A DNA stretch of 64,000 bases from Neorhizobium sp. NCHU2750 (GTDB taxonomy: Bacteria; Pseudomonadota; Alphaproteobacteria; Rhizobiales; Rhizobiaceae), in NCBI RefSeq assembly GCF_003597675.1, contig NZ_CP030827.1, forward strand, positions 3,469,501 through 3,533,500, written 5' to 3'. Shown here piece after piece: positions 18,804-28,469 of this stretch; the first letter of the stretch is position 1; each line of letters opens with the position of its first letter. The translations under genes and the position numbers were made by a program. The notes under the pieces were generated by a model, which was not told the DNA's origin, did not search any database, and saw only the letters and a list, made by a program, of their open reading frames with translations.

Positions 18804-19906
18804 TTCCGTCCCATGAACTCGCCGAGCGCCTCGATGACGCCGCGATTAGCCTCTTCCGAGCCAACGGTCATCCTGAGCGCGTTCGGCAAGCCGTAGCCCT
18901 TAACCGCCCGCAGGATATAGCCGCGGCTCGTCAGGAATTCATCGGCATCCGGTGCCCGCTTGCCATCGACATCGGGGAAGTGGATCAGCACGAAATTGGT
19001 GACCGAAGGCGTGACCTTGAGACCGATCGCCTCGAACGCATGGTTGAGCTTGTCGAGCCACAGCGTATTGTGTTCGACGGCCTCGACGATGAAATCCTGA
19101 TCGCGCATGGCGGCAGCACCGGCAGCGATCGCCGGCGCATTCATGTTGAACGGACCACGCACGCGGTTCAGCGCATCGAGAATGCCGGCCGGGCCGTACA
19201 TCCAGCCGATACGCAATGCGGCAAGACCGTAAGCCTTGGAGAAGGTGCGGCACATCACGACATTCTTGTTCTGCGAAACGAGTTCGACACCCGCCTCGTA
19301 GTCGCTCTTGCGCACATATTCGGCATAGGCGGCGTCGAGAACGAGGATGACATTCTTCGGCAGGCCGGCATGCAGGCGGCGGATATCGGCAACCGGCACA
19401 TAGGTCCCGGTCGGATTGCCCGGATTGGCGATGAAGACGAGCTTGGTCTTCTCCGTCACCGCGCCGAGGATCGCGTCGACATCGACCGTGTATTCCTTCT
19501 CCGGCACTTCGACAGCCTTGGCGCCGGCGCCCATGATCTGGATCTTGTAAACGAGGAAGCCGTGCTGGGTGATGATCGCCTCGTCGCCCGCGCCAAGATA
19601 GACGTGACACAGTAGACCAAGCAGTTCGTCGGAACCGTTGCCGCACATGATGTTGGCGACGTTGAGCCCGTGCACCGAGGCGATCGCCTCGCGCAGTGCC
19701 AGCGCCTGCCCGTCAGGATAGAGCTCAAGATGGCCGGCCGACTGGCGGAAAGCCTCGATGGCCTTCGGGCTTGCGCCGAGCGGGGTCTCGTTGGAGGAAA
19801 GCTTGAACACACGAGCGACGCCCGGAGCATGTTCCTTGCCGGGCACATAGGCGGCGATATCCAGAATGCCTGGACGCGGAACGGGCTCACTCACAACGAT
19901 GCTCAT
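18800..19906 (-). CDS. hisC: Histidinol-phosphate/aromatic aminotransferase
   Basis: A 368-residue class I/II PLP aminotransferase. The PLP lysine is in [25 protein letters not shown] is the substrate-loop motif, and the [12 protein letters not shown] segments match HisC. It catalyses histidinol-phosphate/2-oxoglutarate transamination, and many HisC paralogues accept aromatic substrates. Coupling with tyrC favours a role in tyrosine/phenylalanine synthesis. ATG 19906 ([13 protein letters not shown]) is the likely start; the frame is open to 20002. Confidence 0.9.
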   Translation of the reverse strand: MSIVVSEPVPRPGILDIAAYVPGKEHAPGVARVFKLSSNETPLGASPKAIEAFRQSAGHLELYPDGQALALREAIASVHGLNVANIMCGNGSDELLGLLCHVYLGAGDEAIITQHGFLVYKIQIMGAGAKAVEVPEKEYTVDVDAILGAVTEKTKLVFIANPGNPTGTYVPVADIRRLHAGLPKNVILVLDAAYAEYVRKSDYEAGVELVSQNKNVVMCRTFSKAYGLAALRIGWMYGPAGILDALNRVRGPFNMNAPAIAAGAAAMRDQDFIVEAVEHNTLWLDKLNHAFEAIGLKVTPSVTNFVLIHFPDVDGKRAPDADEFLTSRGYILRAVKGYGLPNALRMTVGSEEANRGVIEALGEFMGRK

Positions 19907-20017
19907 CGGATCAACCTTCTCGGAAATGCCTGCTCTGGCAGGGGGTGTGAGTGGGATTAAAGCCGAATGCGGCCTTTGTCGAGTGGTGAGCGCGGTCGAC
20001 ACGCTGCGATAGAGAAA

Positions 20018-20758
20018 CTATTGCGACCGCATGGACCGCACGCCCTGGGGTGCCAGAACCGGTACGAAAACACGACGCGACGCGCGGGCTGCAACCGGCA
20101 GGCCCTGATAGAGACGTTTCTGCGCCTCGATGATGAGAACGCCCGAGAACAGCGGCCAGAAACGACGTCCCATTCGCTCGAAGACATTCCGGGCTCGCAG
20201 CACCGCACGCACTCTCGACGGCGGAAAGAACAGGGCTTCAGCCGCAGCACCAGGGGTGAAGTTCGTCTCGCGCAGCAATGTCGTCAGCTGGCTTCGGGAA
20301 TAGGGGCGACCGGAACCAAAGGGCGTATGCTCCATGCGCGCCCACACCCCGCGCCGGTTCGGCACGACGATGACGAGCCGCCCACCCGGCGCCAGAATGC
20401 GCCAGATCTCCTTCAGGCTCTCCCGCGGGTTCTCGGCAAATTCTAGCGAATGCACCATCAGCACCCGGTCGATCGAGGCATCGGGCACCGGCAGTTCCTC
20501 ATCGAAGACGAGCGCGGTCGAAGACAGTTCGCCGACCGGCCAGTTCACCGCACCCTGCCCTGCCGGCATGAAGGCGAACGTCCGCTCCGTGTCGGCACGA
20601 AAACGGTCGAGATAGGGGATGGCGTAACCGAGCCCGACGAGACGCTCCTCCGGCAGCCGGGCCCAGAGCGAGGCGAGCGCCATGGCGATAGACTGTTCGG
20701 CCAGACGGCCGAGCGAGGAATGGTAGAATTCTCGAAGGTCAACAATATCGACAGACAA
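20018..20758 (-). CDS. Class I SAM-dependent methyltransferase
   Basis: A 246-residue protein with a degenerate methyltransferase fold: VLMVHSLEFAENP (motif IV/post-II region) and EIWRILAPGGRLVIVVPNRRG (motif V/VI of the UbiE/COQ5 superfamily). The glycine-rich SAM motif I near VGLGYAIPY is diverged. Substrate unknown. The nominal start is a TTG at 20758. It is divergent from gloB across 89 nt, as in other rhizobia. Confidence 0.8.
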   Translation of the reverse strand: MSVDIVDLREFYHSSLGRLAEQSIAMALASLWARLPEERLVGLGYAIPYLDRFRADTERTFAFMPAGQGAVNWPVGELSSTALVFDEELPVPDASIDRVLMVHSLEFAENPRESLKEIWRILAPGGRLVIVVPNRRGVWARMEHTPFGSGRPYSRSQLTTLLRETNFTPGAAAEALFFPPSRVRAVLRARNVFERMGRRFWPLFSGVLIIEAQKRLYQGLPVAARASRRVFVPVLAPQGVRSMRSQ

Positions 20759-20847
20759 AACGCAAATGCTCGTGTTCTAAGGTTGGACTTGGATGCCCCT
20801 GCCTCTACATTGTTCCGCAAAAGACATAGAGCAATAGGTGCATCCTG

Positions 20848-21618
20848 ATGAAGCCTCTCGAAATCGAAGTTTTTCCCTGCCGAACCGATAATTTCGGCGT
20901 TCTTGTTCACGATCCGGAAAGTGGCCTGACCGCTTCGATCGATGCGCCGGAGGAAAAACCGATCGTCGAGGCCGCCACCCGCCGCGGCTGGAAGATAACC
21001 CACATTTTCACCACCCACCACCACACCGACCATGTGGAGGCGAACCTCGCGCTCAAAGAGCGCTACGGATTGGAGATCATCGGCCCGATCAACGAGGCGG
21101 TCGCCATTCCCGGTCTAGACCGCAGCGTTGCCGATGGCGACGAATTCCTGTTCGGCGATCATCCGGTTCGTGTGATCGAGACGCCCGGTCACACCGCAGG
21201 GCATATCTGCTTCCATTTCCCCGAGGACAAGATCCTGTTTGCCGCCGACACGCTGTTTGCGCTCGGCTGCGGCCGCCTGTTCGAACGCCCGGCAGCCGAT
21301 ATGTGGCATTCGCTGCAGAAGCTTGCCGTGCTTCCCGACGAGACTGCCATTTATTTCGGCCACGAATACACGCTGTCCAATGCCCGTTTCGCCCTGACCA
21401 TCGATCCCGGCAACGAAGCCTTGAAGCGGCGCGCGGCCGAGATCGAGGAAATACGGGCAGCCGGCGGCTTCACCATTCCGACCATGATGGGGCTGGAAAA
21501 GGAAACCAACCCCTTCCTGCGCGCAAACGACCCGGCCATCCGCCGCAACCTCGTGATGGAAAGCAGAACAAACGAGGAAGTCTTCGCCGAAATCCGCAAG
21601 CGCAAGGACGAGTTCTGA
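20848..21618 (+). CDS. gloB: Hydroxyacylglutathione hydrolase (glyoxalase II)
   Basis: A 256-residue metallo-beta-lactamase-fold enzyme that hydrolyses S-D-lactoylglutathione to D-lactate and glutathione, completing methylglyoxal detoxification. The binuclear metal motif THHHTDHVE, the second ligand [10 protein letters not shown] and the late FGHEYT are intact, as is the C-terminal NPFLR glutathione-binding stretch. A cupin gene begins 4 nt after the stop, so they are co-transcribed. Confidence 0.95.
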   Translation: MKPLEIEVFPCRTDNFGVLVHDPESGLTASIDAPEEKPIVEAATRRGWKITHIFTTHHHTDHVEANLALKERYGLEIIGPINEAVAIPGLDRSVADGDEFLFGDHPVRVIETPGHTAGHICFHFPEDKILFAADTLFALGCGRLFERPAADMWHSLQKLAVLPDETAIYFGHEYTLSNARFALTIDPGNEALKRRAAEIEEIRAAGGFTIPTMMGLEKETNPFLRANDPAIRRNLVMESRTNEEVFAEIRKRKDEF

Positions 21619-21622
21619 ACCG

Positions 21623-22060
21623 ATGGCGGCCGGATCATCAAGGCAAACCGCCGATCAAATCATCGTCACGCTCGGCATGCAGCGCCACCCGGAGGGCGGC
21701 TGGTTCGTCGAGATGTTCCGCGATGGCGACGGCAGAACCCGTGGCGCATCGACCGCCATCTATTATCTTCTTCAGGCGGGCGAGCGCTCGCACTGGCACC
21801 GGGTCCGCGATGCCGCCGAGGTCTGGCACTACTATGCCGGTGATCCGCTGCTGTTGAAAATTTCCGATGGCACTACAGTCAACGAGATCCGCCTCGGCGT
21901 CGACTTCGCGACCGGCGAGCGGCCGCAGGCAGTTGTCCCGGCCAATGCCTGGCAGGCGGCCGAACCGCTCGGCGCCTATACGCTGGTCGGCTGCACCGTA
22001 GCCCCGGCTTTTGAATTCTCAAGCTTCGAAATGGCTGAGCCCGGCTGGCAGCCGGGCTGA
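21623..22060 (+). CDS. DUF985 cupin-fold protein
   Basis: A 145-residue single-domain beta-barrel protein of the DUF985 family. The diagnostic HPEGGWFVE, YYLLQAGERSHWHRV and AEVWHYYAGDPL segments carry the cupin metal-ligand histidines. Proposed roles in the family are sugar epimerase-like or binding functions, without firm evidence. Lies directly behind gloB. The end of the gene contains a GC-rich hairpin (22038-22058), possibly aiding termination. Confidence 0.88.
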   Translation: MAAGSSRQTADQIIVTLGMQRHPEGGWFVEMFRDGDGRTRGASTAIYYLLQAGERSHWHRVRDAAEVWHYYAGDPLLLKISDGTTVNEIRLGVDFATGERPQAVVPANAWQAAEPLGAYTLVGCTVAPAFEFSSFEMAEPGWQPG

Positions 22061-22072
22061 AACGGCGCGAGA

Positions 22073-22198
22073 TCAATCGCGCGGCGGCTTGCCGTGCTTA
22101 CGGTCGAAATTGCGTATCCAGAGATAGGCATAAAGTGAACCACCTGCTGCAATGCAGAGCGGCAGTATGTAGAATGCGAATATCTGCAGGCTTGTCAT
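22073..22198 (-). CDS. Small single-helix membrane protein (41 aa)
   Basis: A 41-residue ORF from ATG 22198 with a strong ribosome site, GGAGG five bases upstream. The sequence has one transmembrane helix (FAFYILPLCIAAGGSLYAYLWI) and a basic tail ending KHGKPPRD. Its ATG overlaps the stop of the preceding 75-residue ORF as ATGA, so the two are translationally coupled. No function recognised. The ribosome site and coupling are the main evidence that it is a gene. Confidence 0.65.
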   Translation of the reverse strand: MTSLQIFAFYILPLCIAAGGSLYAYLWIRNFDRKHGKPPRD

Positions 22199-22422
22199 TG
22201 AAGCCTCCGAAGGACGAAATTGCCAGATAAATGTAACATGGCAGCGGCAAAAAGCCAAGATAATACAGCCCCGATGAATTGCAGTGCACCGGCTTGGCTG
22301 CCTGCGGATGTGTAGAGTGCCGCAGCGATGGGAGCGAAGACGCCCACGGTCAAGCAGGATGTAGATGCCCGGTCGAAGGCATTAGCGAGATATCTCGTTT
22401 GTTCATTTTGGATGAGCGACAT
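22195..22422 (-). CDS. Small two-helix membrane protein (75 aa)
   Basis: Starting at ATG 22422 (MSLIQNEQTRYLANAFDR), the product has two hydrophobic stretches (VGVFAPIAAALYTSA and LQFIGAVLSWLFAAAMLHLSG) and ends FVLRRLQ. It overlaps the downstream 41-residue ORF by 4 nt. The frame is open to 22482 with alternative starts. The ribosome site is weak. Small inner-membrane protein of unknown role; GC content is a little lower than in its neighbours. Confidence 0.65.
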   Translation of the reverse strand: MSLIQNEQTRYLANAFDRASTSCLTVGVFAPIAAALYTSAGSQAGALQFIGAVLSWLFAAAMLHLSGNFVLRRLQ

Positions 22423-22503
22423 GCTAAAACAGGCCAAGTGAAACAATGCACCCAAGCATAACGGCAGACCAAAAACTCGCAACCCTAGATAGCAGTTCGG
22501 TGA

Positions 22504-23388
22504 TTATTCCGCAACAGCCGTCCCCGATCTCATCCGGATCATCTCCTTCGCCGCCAGCAGCGCCCCACCGGTAATCAGCATGCAGGCAATGAGAATACGC
22601 CAGCTTGGCTCAGCAAATCCGGTGAGCAGCAGGACGAGGGTCGAGAGCAGCGGTGCCGCATAGCTCGCCGCGCCGATCACCTGGATATCGCCGTTCTTCA
22701 CCCCGTAATCCCAGGCGTAGAAAGCAGCACCCACCGGCAACAGGCCAAGGCCGACCACCGCCATCCATTCCCCGCCACTGGCCGGCCAGACCGTCGTCTC
22801 GAGCGCCATATGGCAGACGAGCGACAGAAGCGATGTCGCGAGGCAAAATCCGGTCACCACATCCGTCGAAACCCGCTCGAAACTGCGCGTCATCAGCGAA
22901 TAGGCGGCCCATGAGAAGGCACAGAGAAGGGCTGCGCCGTAACCCACGAGATAGGACTGATCGAACGAAACCCCGTTGCGCGAGACGATCGTCACCGTGC
23001 CGCAAAGCCCGGCAAGCGCGCCAGCGACATGATACCAGCGCAGCCTTTCCCCCGGCAGAAGCGCCGAGCCGATGACGATCAAAAGCGGCCACAGATAGGC
23101 GATCAATCCCGCCTCGACGGCCGGCGCGTTCCGCAATGCCGTGAAATAGAGGAAGTGATAACCGAACAGGCCGGCAATCCCGGTGATCCACACCTTGGCC
23201 GGCTGCCGCAGCAATCGGATCCGTTCCGGCCTCAGCGAAAGCAGGATCAGACCGGGCAAGCTGCCGATCGCAAAGGTCATCGCATTCATCTGGAATGGTG
23301 GAACGCGGCCGGACGCGGCCGTCATCAGCGCCAGAAGCGACCACATCAGGATCGCCGCAAAGCCGATCAAAGTACCCTTTACCCTCAC
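22504..23388 (-). CDS. EamA-family (drug/metabolite) transporter
   Basis: A 294-residue inner-membrane protein with ten predicted helices in two EamA repeats, the standard DMT exporter architecture (RhaT/YddG-like). The sequence VEAGLIAYLWPLLIVIGSALLPGE is the conserved end of the first repeat. The start is a GTG at 23388 preceded by GAGGGGCAGG. Family members export amino acids or metabolites; the substrate here is unknown. Confidence 0.9.
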   Translation of the reverse strand: MRVKGTLIGFAAILMWSLLALMTAASGRVPPFQMNAMTFAIGSLPGLILLSLRPERIRLLRQPAKVWITGIAGLFGYHFLYFTALRNAPAVEAGLIAYLWPLLIVIGSALLPGERLRWYHVAGALAGLCGTVTIVSRNGVSFDQSYLVGYGAALLCAFSWAAYSLMTRSFERVSTDVVTGFCLATSLLSLVCHMALETTVWPASGGEWMAVVGLGLLPVGAAFYAWDYGVKNGDIQVIGAASYAAPLLSTLVLLLTGFAEPSWRILIACMLITGGALLAAKEMIRMRSGTAVAE

Positions 23389-23448
23389 GCCTGCCCCTCT
23401 TGCACCGTCTGTCAGGCCCTCATGGTCCGCCTGTCCGGGGCCGGCCGA

Positions 23449-24234
23449 TCACTCGCCATAGCGTGCGGCGGTAATGTAGAGCGGTCCCATCCTCGTCGGG
23501 ATGCGGGCATAGATGGGCGCATATACCGTGGCATCATCGCCTTTGGCAAACCACACTTCCATCGGCGTCTGCCTGAGATACTCGATATCGGATCGGCCCT
23601 TGCGATATCCGGATTTCGGCTCGTAGCGCACCGAGCAGACGGTCACCTCGCCCTTGAACCCTTTTGTCTCGTAGGGCTTGGTTCCCTCCTGCTTCAAGAC
23701 GAGGTCCATGCGCGACTCGCCGTCATAGACCGGCACCCGGCCGGAGCAGATCTTCGCGCCGGCAGGAAAGATAAGCCCGCTCAACGGATCGAGCACCGAC
23801 TTCAGGTCGCCGGGCGCCACCGGGATCCAGTTGTCGGGGTTGCGGCGCGGCGGCGGCTTGATCGTCGTGTCGGTCACGTTGCCGTTCTGGTAGATGACGT
23901 CGTAGATGCGGGTGCGCTTGCCGAGCTTGTAGACCAGATTGTAACGGTCCGCCTGCAGCCGGTCGCCGCTGATCCGCCCCGCGACATTCGTCTCCGCCGA
24001 AACCTTCTTGATGACGTTGACGATGCCGCCCGACTGGAAGATGCCGTTGATCTTGTAGTCGTTGCCATCAAACTCGCTGGAAAACTTGGCGGTCCCGATC
24101 GGCAATATGCCGAGCGTGATGTCGTACTCGGTCACCTGCGTGATATCCGCAGACAGGGCCGGCACGGCGCTCGCGGCCAGGGACAGAGAGAGCAACAGGG
24201 CAATTCCCGCAAGCGGGCGGATGATGTGAAACAT
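23449..24234 (-). CDS. DUF3108 periplasmic protein
   Basis: A 261-residue protein with a cleavable signal peptide (LAGIALLLSLSLAASAVPALSA) and a DUF3108 body, recognised from TEYDITLGILPIGTAKFSSEF and the late EVWFAKGDDATVYAPIYARIPT. These beta-rich periplasmic or outer-membrane-associated proteins are common in Alphaproteobacteria and have no proven function. ATG 24234 was chosen because the signal peptide follows directly; the open frame upstream runs into the rpmB region and is not coding. Confidence 0.85.
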   Translation of the reverse strand: MFHIIRPLAGIALLLSLSLAASAVPALSADITQVTEYDITLGILPIGTAKFSSEFDGNDYKINGIFQSGGIVNVIKKVSAETNVAGRISGDRLQADRYNLVYKLGKRTRIYDVIYQNGNVTDTTIKPPPRRNPDNWIPVAPGDLKSVLDPLSGLIFPAGAKICSGRVPVYDGESRMDLVLKQEGTKPYETKGFKGEVTVCSVRYEPKSGYRKGRSDIEYLRQTPMEVWFAKGDDATVYAPIYARIPTRMGPLYITAARYGE

Positions 24235-24475
24235 GGGCTGCCTGCACGTGTTGGAATATCGTCTTGTGGGATATAAGACGCGCATCATGGCAAGAAAATA
24301 GCCAAGCTTACTGCGGCCTTCGGTGCAAAGCCTATCGATTGCCAAGGTTTTGGCTTGACGCGCGCGGCCCCACTGACTATAGAACCGCAACTTTCCAATC
24401 AGGACCAGTTGGATCGGCGTGCCGGACATTGTCCGGATGAGCCTCCGATTGCAGAAGAAAATAAAGGTGAATGCC

Positions 24476-24766
24476 ATGTCTCGTGTATGCGAACTGACCG
24501 GCAAGGGCGTAATGACCGGCAACAACGTCAGCCATGCCAACAACAAGACCCGTCGTCGGTTCCTGCCGAACCTGTGCCAGGTCACGCTGATCTCCGACGC
24601 TCTCGGCCAGCGCTTCCGTCTGCGTGTTTCCGCGCATGCCCTGCGTTCGGTTGAACACCGCGGCGGCCTTGATGCCTTCCTCTTGAAGTCTGATGAAAAC
24701 GAACTGTCGATGCGCGCCCGCCTGCTGCGTCGCCAGATCGCCAAGAAGACTGCAGAAGCCGCTTAA
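24476..24766 (+). CDS. rpmB: 50S ribosomal protein L28
   Basis: A 96-residue basic ribosomal protein, full length for alphaproteobacteria. [25 protein letters not shown] is the conserved L28 N-terminus, and the [15 protein letters not shown] segments contact 23S rRNA. It is transcribed alone, with a terminator hairpin after the stop. Confidence 0.98.
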   Translation: MSRVCELTGKGVMTGNNVSHANNKTRRRFLPNLCQVTLISDALGQRFRLRVSAHALRSVEHRGGLDAFLLKSDENELSMRARLLRRQIAKKTAEAA

Positions 24767-24798
24767 TAGCGCCTTCCTCGACTTCACCGGCTTTGGAG

Positions 24799-24837
24799 AA
24801 GGCTTGACCGGTTGAACCCGGACAAGCCTTTTCTCTT
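24799..24837 (+). terminator. Terminator of rpmB
   Basis: AAGGCTTG (24799-24806) pairs with CAAGCCTT (24823-24830), with an inner CCGG/CCGG extension and a following TTCTCTTT run. It lies between rpmB and the transporter gene. Confidence 0.7.
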
Positions 24838-24848
24838 TGGCTAAACGC

Positions 24849-24876
24849 AACTGGTGGCATACCCCAGGATAAAAAA
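24849..24876 (+). promoter_or_regulatory. Candidate preQ1-I riboswitch
   Basis: The leader ends CTGGTGGCATACCCCAG then GATAAAAAAA and the start codon. A CTGG/CCAG stem, a short loop with CATACC, and an A-rich tail match the general shape of the preQ1-I aptamer (stem-loop with A-rich tail pseudoknot). The AGGA ribosome site sits at the stem base, so ligand binding could block translation of a queuosine-precursor transporter. The fit is by eye only. Confidence 0.5.
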
Positions 24877-25518
24877 ATGCAAGCTTTACGCTACACTTCC
24901 CTCTATGCTCTGGCCATGGCGGCCGTCGTCGTCGCCTCGAACTTCCTCGTGCAGTTCCCGGTCAACGGGACCCTGGTCGGCATCGCGCTTGGCGATCTTC
25001 TGACCTGGGGCGCCTTCACCTATCCCTTCGCCTTCCTTGTCACCGACCTGACCAACCGCCAGTTCGGACCGAAGGTCGCACGCCGCGTCGTGTTCGTCGG
25101 CTTCTTCCTCGGCGTTGCCCTGTCGCTCTGGGCATCCGCACCGCGCATCGCGATAGCTTCGGGAACCGCATACCTGATCGGCCAGCTGCTCGACATTTCC
25201 GTGTTCAACCGGCTTCGCCGCCAGACCTGGTGGCAGGCACCGCTTGCCGGCTCGCTCATCGGCTCGGCACTCGACACGACGCTGTTCTTCTCGCTCGCCT
25301 TTGCGCCCGTCTTCGCCTTCCTCGGCGCCAATGAAGACTTTGCCATCGGCTGGTCGCCGATATTGGGCGTCTTCGCCACGGAGGCGCCGCGCTGGCTCTC
25401 CTGGGCGCTTGGCGACCTGGTGGTGAAGATCGTCGTCGGCATCGTGCTCTTGCTGCCCTATGGTGCGCTGATGAGCGTTTTGAAGCCGATGCCGCAAGCG
25501 GCCACGAAGACCGCCTGA
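24877..25518 (+). CDS. Queuosine precursor transporter (YhhQ/VUT family)
   Basis: A 213-residue inner-membrane protein with about six helices. GALTYPFAFLVTDL-like GAFTYPFAFLVTDLTNRQFGPK is the defining motif of the YhhQ/DUF165 family, whose E. coli member imports preQ0/preQ1 for tRNA queuosine synthesis. ATG 24877 follows AGGA with 7-nt spacing. The upstream leader may be a preQ1 aptamer, and a strong hairpin terminates the gene. Confidence 0.92.
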   Translation: MQALRYTSLYALAMAAVVVASNFLVQFPVNGTLVGIALGDLLTWGAFTYPFAFLVTDLTNRQFGPKVARRVVFVGFFLGVALSLWASAPRIAIASGTAYLIGQLLDISVFNRLRRQTWWQAPLAGSLIGSALDTTLFFSLAFAPVFAFLGANEDFAIGWSPILGVFATEAPRWLSWALGDLVVKIVVGIVLLLPYGALMSVLKPMPQAATKTA

Positions 25519-25525
25519 CTTTGAC

Positions 25526-25555
25526 GAAGGGAGCCTCGGGCTCCCTTCTTTTATT
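25526..25555. terminator. Bidirectional terminator
   Basis: GAAGGGAGCC-TCG-GGCTCCCTTC forms a 10-bp perfect stem followed by TTTTATTTC. It lies between the convergent transporter and esterase genes; the esterase stop (25551-25553) is in its T-rich tail. Confidence 0.88.
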
Positions 25556-26540
25556 TCTTCCAAGCAAATTCCAGCATCACGCTGCGCTGGAAGAAATTGC
25601 CGTTATCGTCCGAAACCAGGATGACATGCGGCAACCCGTCTGCCCCCTTGATGACGTCGATGCCTTCCATATTGTCGATCGCGTAGCTTGCGTCGGCATC
25701 GACCAGAACTTCGCCATCGACCACGGCACCCGGCCGGATGTCATCGCCCCTGATGAGCCTGATCCGCATGCCCAGGCCGCCGAACAGGCTGAAGCGCCGC
25801 TCGAGCAGCAGCATGTCGCCATTCGGCAGGAAGGCACCGTCGGTCGCGTCATAGGGATCATGGCGAACCACCGAGAATTCACCCCGCATCGGCCCGTCGA
25901 TGATCGCGGCCAGCATATTGCCTTCCTCATCGAGGCTTCGCTCGGCCACCACGATCAGCCCGCCCTTGAGCGGGCCGTCGGCCGGCGAAGGCACCAGCGT
26001 CTCCATTCCGGCATTGCGCCGCAATTCCCGCCGCGGCAGAAGAAAATCGACGGTCCGCGCCGGCTTCGACGCCTCGAAGCCTGGATCAGGATAGGCATCC
26101 ACCCGATGCTGCTGCTCGAAACTGACATAGGCCTCGCCGTTCCGCAGCGCCAGCCCCTCGGCATCGGAGGCCGATTTCGATCCCGGACGCCCGCTGCGCA
26201 ACAGGATCGGGGCAACCGCCACTTCGGAAAGCCCCGACAGGCGGCCGGACGCATCCCGCTCGATCTCTCCACTCAACCAGTTACCCGTATCGAGCACCGT
26301 CACGAAATGCCTGCCGTCCGGCCGGAAGCGGATGCTGGAAAGCGATTGCACGCGGCCGTCGGTGGAGGTGAATTCGATGCCGCCGATAAACTCCAGCGGC
26401 CCGAAATCCCGCTCACTGGAACCCGGCTTGAACTCGGCAATCGGCTTGGCAGTCACCTTTATAGCATCCTGCGCAAAAGCAACGGCCGGTGCCATCGCAA
26501 GGACGACACCGGCCAGAAGAAGGTTCAAAAGCCTGGACAA
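25551..26540 (-). CDS. Esterase-like/phytase-like secreted protein
   Basis: A 329-residue protein with a signal peptide (LLLAGVVLAMAPAVAFA) and a beta-propeller-like body of the 'esterase-like activity of phytase' family: EFIGGIEFTSTDG near the N-terminus, SDAEGLAL and DNMEGIDVI as acidic metal-site motifs. It is predicted to act in the periplasm on phosphoesters; substrate unknown. The start appears to be TTG 26540, 5 nt after the cobT stop, so it is the last gene of the J-protein/cobS/cobT run. Confidence 0.82.
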   Translation of the reverse strand: MSRLLNLLLAGVVLAMAPAVAFAQDAIKVTAKPIAEFKPGSSERDFGPLEFIGGIEFTSTDGRVQSLSSIRFRPDGRHFVTVLDTGNWLSGEIERDASGRLSGLSEVAVAPILLRSGRPGSKSASDAEGLALRNGEAYVSFEQQHRVDAYPDPGFEASKPARTVDFLLPRRELRRNAGMETLVPSPADGPLKGGLIVVAERSLDEEGNMLAAIIDGPMRGEFSVVRHDPYDATDGAFLPNGDMLLLERRFSLFGGLGMRIRLIRGDDIRPGAVVDGEVLVDADASYAIDNMEGIDVIKGADGLPHVILVSDDNGNFFQRSVMLEFAWKK

Positions 26541-26545
26541 AGGCG

Positions 26546-28450
26546 TCAGCCGGCCCTGCGCATGCGGCTACCGCGACCGCCACCTGCGGCCTTGTCGGCA
26601 AACAGTTCGGCAAGCTGCTCGGTCATCGCGCCGGCCAACTCGTCGGCATCGACGATCGTCACGGCATTGCGATAGTAACGGGTCACGTCATGGCCGATAC
26701 CGATCGCCAGCAGCTCCACCGGAGACTTGGTCTCGACCTGCTCGATGACAGCACGCAGGTGCCGCTCCAGATAATTGCCCGGATTGACCGACAGCGTCGA
26801 GTCGTCGACCGGAGCACCATCCGAAATCATCATCAGGATCTTGCGCTGTTCCGGCCGGTTGATCAGCCGGTTATGCGCCCACATCAGCGCTTCGCCGTCG
26901 ATGTTTTCCTTCAGCAGACCTTCGCGCATCATCAGGCCGAGATTGCGGCGCGACCGGCGCCATGGTGCATCGGCCGACTTGTAGATGATGTGACGCAGGT
27001 CGTTGAGGCGGCCTGGCGATGCAGGCTTGCCGCTGGCCAGCCACTGTTCGCGCGCCTGCCCGCCCTTCCACGCCTTGGTGGTGAAACCCAAGATCTCGAC
27101 CTTGACGCCACAACGCTCCAGCGTGCGCGCCAGAATGTCGGCGCAGGACGCGGCAACCGTGATCGGACGACCGCGCATCGAACCGGAATTGTCGATGACG
27201 AGGGTGACGACCGTATCGCGGAACTGCGTGTCGCGCTCCTTCTTGAAGGAAAGCGGCTGCATCGGATCGATGATCAGGCGCACGAGACGGGCCGGATCGA
27301 GATAGCCCTCTTCAAGATCGAAATCCCAGGACCGGTTCTGCTGCGCCATCAGGCGGCGCTGCAGCCGGTTGGCAAGCCGCCCGACGGCACCCTGAAGATG
27401 CGCAAGCTGCTTGTCGAGGAAAGCCCGCAGGCGGTCGAGCTCCGCTTCGTCGCAGAGTTCCTCGGCGGTGATTTCCTCGTCGAAGGCCTCCGTGAAGATG
27501 TGGTAATCCACCTTCTCGTTGAAATCGTCGAACGGGCTGTTCGGCCGGCGCGTCTCGCCGGGCGTCTCGGAATGGTCGTCGGCCTCGTCGGACATCTCGT
27601 CGTCCGACATTTCGGCGCCGTCCATCTCGCCTTCGTCCATCTCCTCGTCGGCCGCTTCGCTCTGCTCGGCGGGCGCGGCGTCGGAACCGGCTTCTTCCTC
27701 GACCTCTTCGTTCTCGGTCTCGCCGCTGCTCGGCTGATCCTCTTCCGACTGGTTCTCGACCTCTTCCTGCTCCTGATCGTCGCCCTCGAGGTCCTCGGCC
27801 ATCTGCATCGACGACAGCATGCGGCGCACGACCTTGGCGAAGGCCTGCTGGTCTTCGATGACGGATTTCAGGTTGTCGAGATCGGTAGTCGCCTTGTCCT
27901 CGATGAACGGGCGCCACAGGTCCAGCACCTTCCCGGCGCTCTCCGGCGGCTTCTGGCCCGTCAGCTTCTCGCGCACCAACATGGCGATGGCCTCGCCGAT
28001 CGGCGCATCTTCCTGGCGCTCGATGCCGGAGAAATTCGCCTTGGCGTATTTCTCTTCCTGCATCGAATTGAGGTTGGCGGCGACGCCGGCCATCCTCAGC
28101 GCCCCGATCGATTCGACACGCGCCTGCTCGACGGCATCGAACACGCTGCGCGCATCCGAGCCCTGCGGCGACAGCGTCGCATGCACGCTGGTATCGTGGC
28201 AGGCAATCCTGAGCGCCATGGAATCGCCGAGACCACGGGTCACCGCAAGCTCATGCGCCGTCGGACGCTTCGAGATCTCCGGCAGGCGAATCCGCTCGCC
28301 GGCCAGGCCCGGACGCTCGTTGGCGAAGGAAACCTCGACCTCTTGATTGCCGGCAATCGACCGCACGCAGCCGGTGATCGCCCGCCGCATCGGCTCGGTA
28401 TCGACCGGACCGGCGGGCTTGCCCTTGGAATTGTCTCCGCGACCTGCCAT
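26546..28450 (-). CDS. cobT: Aerobic cobaltochelatase subunit CobT
   Basis: A 634-residue subunit of the CobN-CobS-CobT chelatase that inserts cobalt into hydrogenobyrinic acid a,c-diamide during aerobic cobalamin synthesis. The centre is a highly acidic Glu/Asp-rich linker (about residues 205-300). The C-terminal von Willebrand A domain has the MIDAS motif DNSGSMRG. It lies 19 nt downstream of cobS. CobN is not in the window. Confidence 0.96.
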   Translation of the reverse strand: MAGRGDNSKGKPAGPVDTEPMRRAITGCVRSIAGNQEVEVSFANERPGLAGERIRLPEISKRPTAHELAVTRGLGDSMALRIACHDTSVHATLSPQGSDARSVFDAVEQARVESIGALRMAGVAANLNSMQEEKYAKANFSGIERQEDAPIGEAIAMLVREKLTGQKPPESAGKVLDLWRPFIEDKATTDLDNLKSVIEDQQAFAKVVRRMLSSMQMAEDLEGDDQEQEEVENQSEEDQPSSGETENEEVEEEAGSDAAPAEQSEAADEEMDEGEMDGAEMSDDEMSDEADDHSETPGETRRPNSPFDDFNEKVDYHIFTEAFDEEITAEELCDEAELDRLRAFLDKQLAHLQGAVGRLANRLQRRLMAQQNRSWDFDLEEGYLDPARLVRLIIDPMQPLSFKKERDTQFRDTVVTLVIDNSGSMRGRPITVAASCADILARTLERCGVKVEILGFTTKAWKGGQAREQWLASGKPASPGRLNDLRHIIYKSADAPWRRSRRNLGLMMREGLLKENIDGEALMWAHNRLINRPEQRKILMMISDGAPVDDSTLSVNPGNYLERHLRAVIEQVETKSPVELLAIGIGHDVTRYYRNAVTIVDADELAGAMTEQLAELFADKAAGGGRGSRMRRAG

Positions 28451-28469
28451 CGGCTTCGCTTCCTCTGCG

